A DNA stretch of 64,000 bases from Geofilum rubicundum JCM 15548 (GTDB taxonomy: Bacteria; Bacteroidota; Bacteroidia; Bacteroidales; Marinilabiliaceae), in contig NZ_BAZW01000008.1 in assembly GCF_000974365.1 (NCBI RefSeq), positions 83,267-147,266 on the forward strand, given 5' to 3'. The position numbers and the translations under genes were made by a program. The notes below the pieces were generated by a model. It ran no database searches, was not told where the DNA came from, and saw nothing but the letters and a program-made list of their open reading frames with translations. Of the stretch, positions 45,718 through 53,653 are shown piece after piece. The first letter of the stretch is position 1. Each line of letters opens with the position of its first letter.

Positions 45718-46353
45718 TTACCAAACGATGTAGGACAAGCCTAAAGTCCATAAGGTATTGTACTGTCCGTAATTGTTCCAGGCGGTTTCTCCACTGGCAT
45801 GGGGACGAATGGGGGTGATGGAGTTGGAATAGCCCACCTGGAAGTAGAGGGCATCACGGATGGGGAAAGAAAATCCCAATAGTAAATTGAGTTCGGCAGG
45901 CTTGTATGTGTTTGGCTCCGAAAGCAGAACGTAGCCATCTTCCGTCTCCTTGTGCCGGGTCAGAATGGAAACAGACAGGCCGCCGTGCAGCAGGAGTCGG
46001 GACAAGTAATTGTTGTTGGTGAAGCGCGCCATATTCTGCACATACAGTATGGGCATTTCGACGTATTGCAGGGCAAAGCGATAGTCGTAGTAATCGTTGT
46101 GCTTGTTGGGTACCGAACGGCTGCCTTTTTGGATGTACATAACCTCCCCTTGTAAATGGGCGTAAGGGCCAACGGGCAGAAAAGAAAACGCGGAGGCATA
46201 AAAACCCAGTTTGTTGGGACCTGCCAAATGGTCGCCCGATACCTCTGAGGCCACCATGCCCCCTTTGAATCCTCCGCCAAAATTTTGTCCGCTAAGTGGG
46301 GAGGCAAATAAACAGATAAGGACAATGCTAAAAAAGCCGGAAATGTGTCGCAT
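45718..46353 (-). CDS. PorT-family outer-membrane beta-barrel protein
   Basis: 211 residues with a signal peptide (MRHISGFFSIVLICLFASPL) and eight or so amphipathic strands. The start FGGGFKGGMVASEVSGDHLAG and the core ALQYVEMPILYVQN are typical of the PorT/OMP_b-brl_2 family, and it ends with LWTLGLSYIVW (C-terminal aromatic). The founding PorT protein is needed for type IX secretion in Porphyromonas, but most family members have unknown roles. It follows the TPR/PD40 gene by 45 bases on the same strand, so the two are likely cotranscribed. Confidence 0.8.
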   Translation of the reverse strand: MRHISGFFSIVLICLFASPLSGQNFGGGFKGGMVASEVSGDHLAGPNKLGFYASAFSFLPVGPYAHLQGEVMYIQKGSRSVPNKHNDYYDYRFALQYVEMPILYVQNMARFTNNNYLSRLLLHGGLSVSILTRHKETEDGYVLLSEPNTYKPAELNLLLGFSFPIRDALYFQVGYSNSITPIRPHASGETAWNNYGQYNTLWTLGLSYIVW

Positions 46354-46398
46354 GTTTTTTCTGTGAAGATTTACAGCACTAAAGTAAGCTTTTTCGGC

Positions 46399-48459
46399 TT
46401 AATACGATATTTTTTCGAGTCGGGATAACTCTCTGATCCAGGCATCCTGAAAGCGGTCGTTGCTTTTGAGGCTCTTTAAATACGACTCGGCGGCTGACGG
46501 GTCGTCAAAGTAGCCGATGACATAGCGAAGATAACCGTCTTTTCCTTTGTAGGTTTTTATATCGGTGGTGTCGAGACCAGCTAAATACTGCTTGTTGGCT
46601 TGCTGACGTTTTTTGAGGGCCAGGATTTGAATGGTATAGGGCTTAGCCAGGGATGTCGATGTCTGTGTGGCAGGTTGAGTAGGCGTAGTATCCCTGGTGG
46701 TTGAAGCGGGTATCCGGGCGTCAAAGGCTGTCCGTTTTTCCTCTGTGTGGGTCGCCCGATGGTTGTCAGGGGATGGTTGCGCTTCAAGCGGTTCTTCAAC
46801 GGCCGCCAAAAGGGTTTCCGGTTCTTCAAATTGTCGGGGAATCAAGGGCGAGAACATCTTGACATCTTCCACCATTAATATTTTATTTTTATGGTTGAGG
46901 GCCACTTCCCGGGAAATGTGCAGGGTGTCGATATCTCTGACGACCTCAGGCGTAGCCTCCTGTATTCTATAACTTTCCTCGGCATCTAAAACCAGCAAGT
47001 ATCTACCGGTATGCGGGTTGGCACGGAATTCCCCTACTTTGTGGTTGTCCGATTCGCGCCAAACCAATATTCTTAAATGCTCCAGAGGAAGGTTGTCGGG
47101 GTTTTCCATGGCCCCTTCAATAACAGTTAGAGCACCACCGGGCGCCTCTTCAAAGGTTACATGGTAAATGCTGGAGTGTCCGTGACTATCTGAATACCGG
47201 AAGGTGGTTAAATAGGCCTCACTTTTATCCAGAGTGGGCAGAAAAAAGAGGTCGTCGTCGGGACTGTTGACCGGATAGCCCATGTTGACAGCAGCGGCCC
47301 AATGTCCATCAGCCATTTTCTGACTGTACAAAACGTCGAATCCTCCCATGGAGAAGGGGCCGTCAGAGTTAAAGTAAAGGGTTTTGCCATCGGGATGCAT
47401 CATGGGCGTTTCTTCATCATAGGGCGTATTGATCGCGGGGCCAAGGTTGTGGGGTTCTCCCCATTGACCATATTTGTCTTTTTCTATTTCATAGATATCC
47501 AAACCACCATAACCTCCCGGGCGGTTACTGGTGAAATATAGGGTGCTCATGTCGGGCGACAGGCTGGCGTGTGTCTCGTCAAATTCAGAATTGATGGGGG
47601 CAGGGAGCTTTTCGGGATCCTGCCATTCGCCATTTACGCGTTGACTGACAAATAAATTCCGGGTAATGCGACCCTCATCTTTATATAAAAACAACAGGTT
47701 GCCATCGGCTGAAAGGGACAAAATGGAGAGGTGTTCGTTGCGTTTAATGAGTTCATCCACCGCCACCGGGGTTTGCCAGCCGTCTCCCTGGTTTTTGGAT
47801 TGGAAGATGTTTTCAAAATATTGATTATCGGGCAGCTTACGGTCTTTGCCCAGGGGCCTGCGCGAGGTGAAGTACATTTCTTGTCCGGTAATGTTAACGA
47901 GCGGACTGTGATCGTCAAATTCAGAATTGACGGCCGGTCCCACATCTGTGATTTTTAGCTTGATGGGATTGTCGAGCAGGATGATGGCGTTGGCGGTCTG
48001 CTGGAGTTCAAGATCCACTTCTTCTTTTATATCTTCAAGTTGAACCGAATCCTTTATGTTGTTGAGCACAGCAAGTGCCTTACGTGGCTGGAGCATAAGA
48101 TTGTAGGTCCTGGCTTTTACCTGATGCAGGTAAATACCAAAGGGATCATAAATATCTTCAGGGGGTATAAGTGACAGCACCCGGTCGAACAGCGTTATAG
48201 CGGAATCCAATTGCTGATTCGATTCCATGTAGGTAACGCCCAACTGGGTTAAGGCATCTATGTGATCGGGCGTTTCGCTGATTATTTGCTGGAAGTAGTC
48301 AATGGCTGTGGTATAGTCGCCTTGGTCGGCGGCCGTAATGCCTTTACGAAAGGTATTGTGGTGCTTGTCACGCAGAACAACCTGGCCCTGGATGCTGACC
48401 ATCTGACCCGCCATTATTGCGATAATCAAAATAAGTTTGAATAATATATTTATGTGCAT
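46399..48459 (-). CDS. TPR-PD40 outer-membrane-associated protein with SPOR-like C-terminus
   Basis: 686 residues. A signal sequence is followed by TPR repeats (about 30-140: AADQGDYTTAIDYFQQII, ESNQQLDSAITLFDRVL). A PD40 beta-propeller follows (about 180-430) with blades such as SLSPDMSTLYFTSNRPGGYG and MMHPDGKTLYFNSDGPFSMG. A small beta domain comes next (about 430-520), then a Pro/Thr-rich linker, and a C-terminal SPOR-like module (PYTIQILALKKRQQANKQYL ... YVIGYFDDPSAAESYLKSL) that may bind denuded peptidoglycan. The front half resembles PorE of type IX secretion, which instead ends in an OmpA-like domain. Confidence 0.8.
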   Translation of the reverse strand: MHINILFKLILIIAIMAGQMVSIQGQVVLRDKHHNTFRKGITAADQGDYTTAIDYFQQIISETPDHIDALTQLGVTYMESNQQLDSAITLFDRVLSLIPPEDIYDPFGIYLHQVKARTYNLMLQPRKALAVLNNIKDSVQLEDIKEEVDLELQQTANAIILLDNPIKLKITDVGPAVNSEFDDHSPLVNITGQEMYFTSRRPLGKDRKLPDNQYFENIFQSKNQGDGWQTPVAVDELIKRNEHLSILSLSADGNLLFLYKDEGRITRNLFVSQRVNGEWQDPEKLPAPINSEFDETHASLSPDMSTLYFTSNRPGGYGGLDIYEIEKDKYGQWGEPHNLGPAINTPYDEETPMMHPDGKTLYFNSDGPFSMGGFDVLYSQKMADGHWAAAVNMGYPVNSPDDDLFFLPTLDKSEAYLTTFRYSDSHGHSSIYHVTFEEAPGGALTVIEGAMENPDNLPLEHLRILVWRESDNHKVGEFRANPHTGRYLLVLDAEESYRIQEATPEVVRDIDTLHISREVALNHKNKILMVEDVKMFSPLIPRQFEEPETLLAAVEEPLEAQPSPDNHRATHTEEKRTAFDARIPASTTRDTTPTQPATQTSTSLAKPYTIQILALKKRQQANKQYLAGLDTTDIKTYKGKDGYLRYVIGYFDDPSAAESYLKSLKSNDRFQDAWIRELSRLEKISY

Positions 48460-48665
48460 AATTGGCTAAAGCTTGTCATACCCTTTAAACAGAGTTGATA
48501 TACAAAATGTTACGAAAAATTCGACGCTTTATTTAAATTTTATTTTGAGCGTAGTGTTAGATTACTGAAAGCCAAAGGTATAACAAATTTTTGTAATTAT
48601 TAAAATAGGCGGGAAAGCCGCTGAATATATGCTAAAGGCGGTCGATACTAAAACGGGATCAAAAA

Positions 48666-48693
48666 TTATTTGACGTAATTATACGTCAAATAA
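48666..48693. promoter_or_regulatory. ArsR operator (28-bp inverted repeat)
   Basis: Perfect 12-bp arms TTATTTGACGTA and TACGTCAAATAA are separated by ATTA. The element sits just upstream of and next to the -7 box of the arsR promoter, where a bound ArsR dimer would block RNA polymerase. Autorepression of the ars operon is inferred. Confidence 0.75.
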
Positions 48694-48704
48694 ACTTTGA
48701 TTTG

Positions 48705-48712
48705 TATATTTG
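48705..48712 (+). promoter_or_regulatory. Bacteroidota -7 element for the ars operon
   Basis: TATATTTG fits TAnnTTTG. Its last two bases form part of the TTG at 48710, which argues against that codon as the arsR start and for the ATG at 48734. Confidence 0.6.
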
Positions 48713-48733
48713 CCCAAGAAAAACATTCAAACG

Positions 48734-49069
48734 ATGGTGAAGGCTAAAAAAGAATTGTTCGATCAAGAGTTGCAGGATGCTGCCCGCTTTTTTAAGTGCC
48801 TGGGTCATCCTGCCCGTTTGGCCATTTTGCAGTATCTGGCATCGACAGATACCTGTATCATGGGGGATCTCTCTGACGAGTTGCCTTTAAGCAGAACGAC
48901 CGTTAACCAACATCTGAAAGCGCTCAAAGAGTTGGGCATAATTAAAGGAGAGGTGGAAGGTGTACGCGTCAATTATTGTTTGAACGGGGACGTAATGGAA
49001 AGGCTGAAGAAAATGAGTATCCATTTTCTGGATTCTATTCATAGCTGTTCCTCAACCAGTTGTTCATAA
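48734..49069 (+). CDS. arsR: ArsR-family metal(loid)-responsive repressor
   Basis: 111 residues from the ATG at 48734. A winged helix-turn-helix is visible: FFKCLGHPARLAILQYL, the recognition helix LSRTTVNQHLKALKELGIIK and the wing GEVEGVRVNYCL. The classic As(III) site ELCVCDL in helix 3 is reduced here to TCIMGDL with one Cys (C41). Other Cys are C22, C82 and a C-terminal pair C105/C110 (HSCSSTSC). The sensing site is therefore probably of a different layout. Cotranscribed with arsC and acr3 downstream. Confidence 0.9.
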   Translation: MVKAKKELFDQELQDAARFFKCLGHPARLAILQYLASTDTCIMGDLSDELPLSRTTVNQHLKALKELGIIKGEVEGVRVNYCLNGDVMERLKKMSIHFLDSIHSCSSTSCS

Positions 49070-49093
49070 GTAAAATCTAAATTTTATAAGCTG

Positions 49094-49519
49094 ATGAAAG
49101 TGTTAATTCTTTGTACAGGAAATAGTTGCCGCAGCCAAATGGCCCATGGCTTTTTGCAGTCGTTTGACGATCGTATTGCCGTTAGCAGCGCCGGAACTGA
49201 GGCTTCCGGTCGCTTAAATGAAAAGGCCGTTCAGGTCATGAAAGAGGTCGGTATTGATATCAGTCACCACACCTCCGATTCGGTCGACAAATATTTGGGC
49301 GAAGCCTGGGATTATGTGATTACCGTATGCGGTGGGGCCAATGAGGCTTGCCCGGCTTTTATGGGGCAGGTAAAGCACCGCTTACACATTGGTTTTGATG
49401 ATCCCTCGCATGCCGAAGGCACGCCTGAATTTATCATGAGTGAATTTTATCGTGTAAGGGATGAGATCAAGGCCGGCTTTCACAAGTTCTACACCGAGCA
49501 AATTAAGCCAGCCCTTTAA
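49094..49519 (+). CDS. arsC: Arsenate reductase, thioredoxin-coupled (LMW-PTP fold)
   Basis: 141 residues. The P-loop CTGNSCRS (C7, then C12-R13) is at the N-terminus, and the resolving pair C79/C86 lies in TVCGGANEACP, the triple-Cys set of the S. aureus pI258-type ArsC. It reduces As(V) to As(III) with electrons from thioredoxin. Expected role: to feed arsenite to Acr3, encoded 86 bases downstream. The pair of downstream Cys separates it from plain tyrosine phosphatases. Confidence 0.94.
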   Translation: MKVLILCTGNSCRSQMAHGFLQSFDDRIAVSSAGTEASGRLNEKAVQVMKEVGIDISHHTSDSVDKYLGEAWDYVITVCGGANEACPAFMGQVKHRLHIGFDDPSHAEGTPEFIMSEFYRVRDEIKAGFHKFYTEQIKPAL

Positions 49520-49605
49520 TTTAATAGGAAACCTTATGAATTCTTCTAAAGCTTCGGGTGCTGGTATTTACAGTATAACCATATCAGCAAAAAAATAATT
49601 CGATT

Positions 49606-50634
49606 ATGGCAGAAAAGAGAAAAATGGCATTTTTTGAAAAATACCTGACGCTGTGGGTGGCGTTGTGTATTGCAGGTGGTATCCTGCTGGGACAGTTGGC
49701 GGGTGATACCATTGAATTGTTAAGCAGTTGGGAAATAGCCAATGTGAATATTCCGGTAGCCATTCTTATCTGGTTGATGATCTACCCCATGATGCTTCAA
49801 ATTGATTTCTCCAGTGTCAGGAAGGTAGGGCAAAAGCCAAAGGGCATCATTCTTACCGTGATTGTCAACTGGCTCATTAAGCCCTTTACAATGGCTTTTT
49901 TCGCCTGGGTTTTCTTTTCTAAAATCTATGGGGCCTTTATTGAGCCTGAACTGGCTGGTGAGTACATTGCCGGCGCCATTATTCTGGGGGCGGCTCCTTG
50001 CACGGCCATGGTGTTTGTCTGGAGTTACCTCACCAATGGGGATCCCAACTATACCCTGGTGCAGGTTTCGGTGAACGACCTGATTATTTTGGTGGCTTTT
50101 GTCCCCATTGTCGGTCTGCTCCTGGGAATTACCAATATCACCATACCTTATGATACCCTCGTGGCCAGTGTTATCGTATTTGTCGTTGTGCCCCTGTTGG
50201 CTGGTGTGATTACCCAAAAAATACTGATTAAATCGCATGGTGATAAGTGGTTCAAAGAGGTTTTTTTACAGAGGCTGCGTCCGGTGAGCATTGTGGCCCT
50301 GTTGGTAACCTTGCTGTTGCTGTTTGCCTTTCAGGGACAAAACATTGTCAATAATCCGCTGATTATATTGTTGGCAGCCATTCCGCTGGTCATACAGACT
50401 TACTTTATCTTTTTCCTGGCCTGGTACGGTGGCCGCTGGCTCAAGTTGCCCCATGCAGTATGCGCACCGGCTGCCATGATTGGCGCCAGTAATTTTTTCG
50501 AACTGGCTGTAGCCGTGGCTATTGCATTGTTTGGCTTACATTCGCCAGCCGCCCTGGTAACTGTGGTGGGCGTTTTGGTGGAAGTGCCGGTGATGCTGTC
50601 TTTGGTGTGGTTTGCCAACCGAAAAAGATATTAG
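49606..50634 (+). CDS. acr3: Arsenite efflux transporter of the ACR3 family
   Basis: 342 residues with ten membrane helices. Family signatures are GAAPCTAMVFVWSYLTNGDP, in which C132 is the Cys needed for arsenite transport, and GASNFFELAVAVAIALFG with the essential Glu. It exports As(III) using the proton-motive force. It completes a minimal arsR-arsC-acr3 resistance operon. The gene starts ATG at 49606; 87 bases after arsC leave room for processing but show no terminator. Confidence 0.94.
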   Translation: MAEKRKMAFFEKYLTLWVALCIAGGILLGQLAGDTIELLSSWEIANVNIPVAILIWLMIYPMMLQIDFSSVRKVGQKPKGIILTVIVNWLIKPFTMAFFAWVFFSKIYGAFIEPELAGEYIAGAIILGAAPCTAMVFVWSYLTNGDPNYTLVQVSVNDLIILVAFVPIVGLLLGITNITIPYDTLVASVIVFVVVPLLAGVITQKILIKSHGDKWFKEVFLQRLRPVSIVALLVTLLLLFAFQGQNIVNNPLIILLAAIPLVIQTYFIFFLAWYGGRWLKLPHAVCAPAAMIGASNFFELAVAVAIALFGLHSPAALVTVVGVLVEVPVMLSLVWFANRKRY

Positions 50635-50781
50635 CGTCCAGCGGTCGCGCCCTTTATGGTTTGTTGCGTTTATTTAACCTTGCGAATGAAGGTGCATAGA
50701 ATCAAACAATTAAGAATCTGGGGCGGATGGCCGTACCCCGAGGTCCTATTAATTAGATGGATATTTTGGGGATATAATTCA

Positions 50782-50789
50782 TAACTTTG
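50782..50789 (+). promoter_or_regulatory. Bacteroidota -7 element for the MFS gene, giving a near-leaderless mRNA
   Basis: TAACTTTG fits TAnnTTTG and ends only 6 bases before the ATG at 50796, so the transcript would begin at or next to the start codon. Confidence 0.45.
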
Positions 50790-50795
50790 CCGGAT

Positions 50796-52109
50796 ATGAA
50801 AATTCGATCGCTTTTCCATCCGGCAAAGTTTCCATTTTTTTATGGATACCTAGTTTTACTTGTTGGCACTATTGGTGTCTGGGCCAGTCTGCCCGGACAA
50901 ACAGTGGGTGTTTCTACTTTTACCGATCCGGTAAAAGATGCACTGGGCTTGAGTCGCGACCAATTTAGTACGGCCTATATGATAGGCACGATTCTGAGTT
51001 CCTTTTTTATCAGCGCCGCCGGGCGCTGGTTCGACCGCTACGGTGCGCGCATAGTGGCTGCCGGATCGGCGCTTGTATTGGCTCTGGGTCTATTTATTGC
51101 TTCGTTCGTTGATGTCATGTCTTCCGGCATTCAATCGCTCCTGTCTGTCCAGCACTGGTTGGTTCCCTTTATTTTAATGGTGGCCCTCTTTTTTGTCTTT
51201 CGTTTTTCCGGACAGGGCGTTTTAACCATGTCGTCGCGCAACATGGTCATGAAGTGGTTTGAGCGTTACCGAGGTCGGGTCAATGCCTTTAGTGCCCTGG
51301 GAATTTCTTTGGGCTTTGCGATTGCACCGGTATTGATTGACCGCTTGATTATTGGTTACGACTGGGACGGGGCTTGGCAAATAATGGGCCTGGCCTTGCT
51401 GCTGATAACTGTTATGATCTTGCTTACTTTTAGGGATAGTCCCGAGAAATACGGATTGCTGGCCGATGGAAAAAAGGCACGTAAAGACAGTAAGGCCGTA
51501 GAGTCTAAGGAGCTGCGAAGTTTTGAGCCGCATGAGGCTTTCAAAACCAGGGCTTTTTGGATGTACTCCTTAATCTTGTCTTTTAACTCCTTTTTTATTA
51601 CCGGTTTTACTTTTCATGTCGTTTCTATATTTGAATCAACGGGATATGCCCGGGCCGAGGCCATAGCCATATTTATCCCCATGTCGGTGGTCTCTGTGGC
51701 CGTATCGCTGTTTTTTAATTTCATATCGGATTGGTTACGTCTGAAGGTTTTGCTATACATCATGATTTTCGGTAGTTTTTTGGCAGGTGTCGGACTAATA
51801 GGGATGGGCCACGGATGGGGCTTGTACCTGCTGATTGCGGGACAGGGAATTTCCGGAGGTATGTTCTCTGTGCTAAATGCCGTAGCATGGCCGCGCTTGT
51901 ACGGGCGTAAGTATATCGGGACTATTTCAGGTAAGGCCATGTCGATGATCGTTTTTGCCAGTGCCCTGGCACCGGTGGCTTTTAGCTTATCCTACACCAA
52001 AATTGGTTCCTATGCCTTTGTGGCCATACCGTCTTTAGCCTTTGTTTTGTATTTGTCCATCGCCTCCCTTAAAGCCAATAATCCCAGATTGCCGGAGACG
52101 ATTAAATAG
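50796..52109 (+). CDS. Major facilitator superfamily transporter
   Basis: 437 residues with about 12 helices. The loop 2-3 motif is AAGRWFDRYGARIVAAGS (MFS motif A), and a second GPG-less half begins near HEAFKTRAFWMYSLILSFNS. FFYGYLVLLVGTIGVWASLP and TFTDPVKDALGLSRDQFSTA are typical of the oxalate/formate-antiporter-like (OFA) group, which moves organic anions. I chose ATG 50796 over a TTG three codons upstream. It lies 160 bases after acr3 with its own promoter, so a role in arsenic export is not implied. Confidence 0.85.
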   Translation: MKIRSLFHPAKFPFFYGYLVLLVGTIGVWASLPGQTVGVSTFTDPVKDALGLSRDQFSTAYMIGTILSSFFISAAGRWFDRYGARIVAAGSALVLALGLFIASFVDVMSSGIQSLLSVQHWLVPFILMVALFFVFRFSGQGVLTMSSRNMVMKWFERYRGRVNAFSALGISLGFAIAPVLIDRLIIGYDWDGAWQIMGLALLLITVMILLTFRDSPEKYGLLADGKKARKDSKAVESKELRSFEPHEAFKTRAFWMYSLILSFNSFFITGFTFHVVSIFESTGYARAEAIAIFIPMSVVSVAVSLFFNFISDWLRLKVLLYIMIFGSFLAGVGLIGMGHGWGLYLLIAGQGISGGMFSVLNAVAWPRLYGRKYIGTISGKAMSMIVFASALAPVAFSLSYTKIGSYAFVAIPSLAFVLYLSIASLKANNPRLPETIK

Positions 52110-52296
52110 AAACTTTTCTGTTCATTCTTCCGTTATAAATAGCGTCAGAAAGAATTCGGATCAGCTATCGCCTTTTCTTGCCGGAAATTGAAAGATTTTT
52201 TTGGCGGGTAAGCGGCATTTGTGAAACGGGGTATGCATTTTGTATGTACCGTTGGTGGATAGAACAGTAGCGGTAATTAATTGAAAAAGGAAAACG

Positions 52297-52770
52297 ATGA
52301 TGCAGCAAAGGATGGTTCTTTTAATGGGAATGTTTTTTTGGATGGTAACGGCTCAGGCCCAGCAATTGGATGCCGAAGTGATGTTACAGGAAGTGAATAA
52401 AGCCAGAGGTCAAAAGTGTAAATGCGGCCATGAAAGACAGTCTGCCGCTCCTGCATTGGTTTGGGATGAAAAACTGGAGCGTGCCGCTCAAAGGCATGCG
52501 GATGATATGGCCCGCAAGAATTTCTTCAGCCATACCGGGTCCGATAAATCGACTGTGAGCAGTCGCGTCGACAAGGAAAAATTTGTATGGATGTTGGTGG
52601 GGGAAAACTTGGCCGACGGCTATAAAAATGAAGCCGATGTGGTTGCAGGCTGGATCACCAGTCCGGGCCACTGCAAAAACATCATGAACCCCGAATTTAC
52701 GCACATGGGTGTAGCGGTTAGTAAGGATGGCAGGTACTGGGTGCAGGTGTTCGCCACGCCGATGGAATAG
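52297..52770 (+). CDS. CAP (SCP/PR1) domain secreted protein
   Basis: 157 residues: a signal peptide (MMQQRMVLLMGMFFWMVTAQ) and one CAP domain (about 30-155). Motifs include LERAAQRHADDMARKNFFSH (first metal/active-site His), VGENLADGYKNEADVVAGWI (the Glu of GEN) and SPGHCKNIMNPEFTHMGVAV (second His and Glu). Bacterial CAP proteins (YkwD-like) are secreted with mostly unknown activity. A Cys pair, KCKCGHE, near the N-terminus is an extra. The stop overlaps the first unit of a tandem repeat. Confidence 0.88.
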   Translation: MMQQRMVLLMGMFFWMVTAQAQQLDAEVMLQEVNKARGQKCKCGHERQSAAPALVWDEKLERAAQRHADDMARKNFFSHTGSDKSTVSSRVDKEKFVWMLVGENLADGYKNEADVVAGWITSPGHCKNIMNPEFTHMGVAVSKDGRYWVQVFATPME

Positions 52771-52833
52771 GTTAAGAGGTTGAGAGGTTAAGAGGTTGAG
52801 AGGTCAAGAGGTTGATAGGTCAAGAGGTTGATA
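52770..52833 (+). repeat. Four tandem 16-bp repeats
   Basis: Two copies of GGTTAAGAGGTTGAGA followed by two of GGTCAAGAGGTTGATA, in perfect 16-base register, then decaying G-rich variants to about 52895. Each unit is two related 8-mers. The array is purine-rich on this strand and noncoding. Confidence 0.85.
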
Positions 52834-52938
52834 GGGAAGGATAGGGTTGATGGGGTCGGATGGGTAAATAGGGCGTGAAGGTAGATAGGGATGGGAGGTG
52901 CAGCGTAGCGGAATCCCGCAAGGTGTTACGAAGGGTGG

Positions 52939-53385
52939 TTACCCGAAAAGCTCGATGCCTTTTAGGGTGAGGTAGCCCCACACGGCGTATCTGGCGGCCT
53001 TGCCGACCAGCATCCAAAGGGCGGTGGGGATAAAGCGGGTTTTGATGAGCCCCAGAACCACGGCAATGGGGTCGCCGATGACCGGTAGCCAGCAGAAAAA
53101 TGCGATCCAGCCTTCTTTTCCGGCAATTCTTTGTCGGAGCCGTTCAATTTTTTCGGCCTTAATTTTCAGGTATTTCTCAATCCACGCCCACTTTCCCAGC
53201 CAGCCAATCCAATAGGAGGAAAGTCCGCCCAGCCAGTTGCCGGTGGTGGCGACGGCCAGACTGATGTAGGGATCAAATCCGGCTACCAGCATGCCCGACA
53301 GCACCATTTCTGAGCTGAAGGGCAGTACAGTGGCCGCCAGAAAACTGGCGGCAAACAGGGCCAAATATCCCAATTCGTTGATCAT
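52939..53385 (-). CDS. YqaA/VTT-domain (DedA-related) small membrane protein
   Basis: 148 residues from the ATG at 53385 (MINELGYLALFAASFLAATV); a longer frame extending to 53580 includes 65 residues of unlikely sequence that cover the promoter. Segments VLPFSSEMVLSGMLVAG, TTGNWLGGLSSYWIGWLGK and FFCWLPVIGDPIAVVLGLIK define the VTT/YqaA group. Members are DedA-like membrane proteins; some act in phospholipid scrambling or undecaprenyl-phosphate recycling, so an envelope-lipid role is inferred. Confidence 0.85.
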   Translation of the reverse strand: MINELGYLALFAASFLAATVLPFSSEMVLSGMLVAGFDPYISLAVATTGNWLGGLSSYWIGWLGKWAWIEKYLKIKAEKIERLRQRIAGKEGWIAFFCWLPVIGDPIAVVLGLIKTRFIPTALWMLVGKAARYAVWGYLTLKGIELFG

Positions 53386-53389
53386 GCTA

Positions 53390-53397
53390 CAAAAGTA
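53390..53397 (-). promoter_or_regulatory. Bacteroidota -7 element for yqaA, leaderless arrangement
   Basis: On the minus strand it reads TACTTTTG, ending 4 bases before the ATG at 53385. The transcript would start at the start codon. Confidence 0.5.
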
Positions 53398-53653
53398 ATC
53401 TTTTAGTTGTTGGGTATCTATAGGTGTTTTTGCTATTTTTAGGACAAGTCCGACAGAGAAGGCATCTTTAATGCTACTTTTGTAGGGTTTAAAACCCAGA
53501 TTCTTTGTTATGAAATAGTTCGTTATCGTTTCGTAAATCGTTAATATTATCTGACTTGTGCTGGCTGGTTGCAACAACATAACCTGCTGAATATTATGGG
53601 TTTATTTTTGTCTATCAACCTAATAATCTATTAACCTATCGATCTATTGTGTT

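Noticed and set aside
48710..48733. TTG start adding eight residues to ArsR
   Set aside because: The TTG lies inside the promoter element TATATTTG, so it would be upstream of the transcript start.
49606..52109. MFS transporter as a fourth ars gene
   Set aside because: It has its own promoter, a 160-base gap and OFA-type features, with no arsenic-specific motif.
53386..53580. 65-residue N-terminal extension of the YqaA protein
   Set aside because: It runs through the promoter element and lacks family similarity; the ATG at 53385 gives the normal YqaA length.
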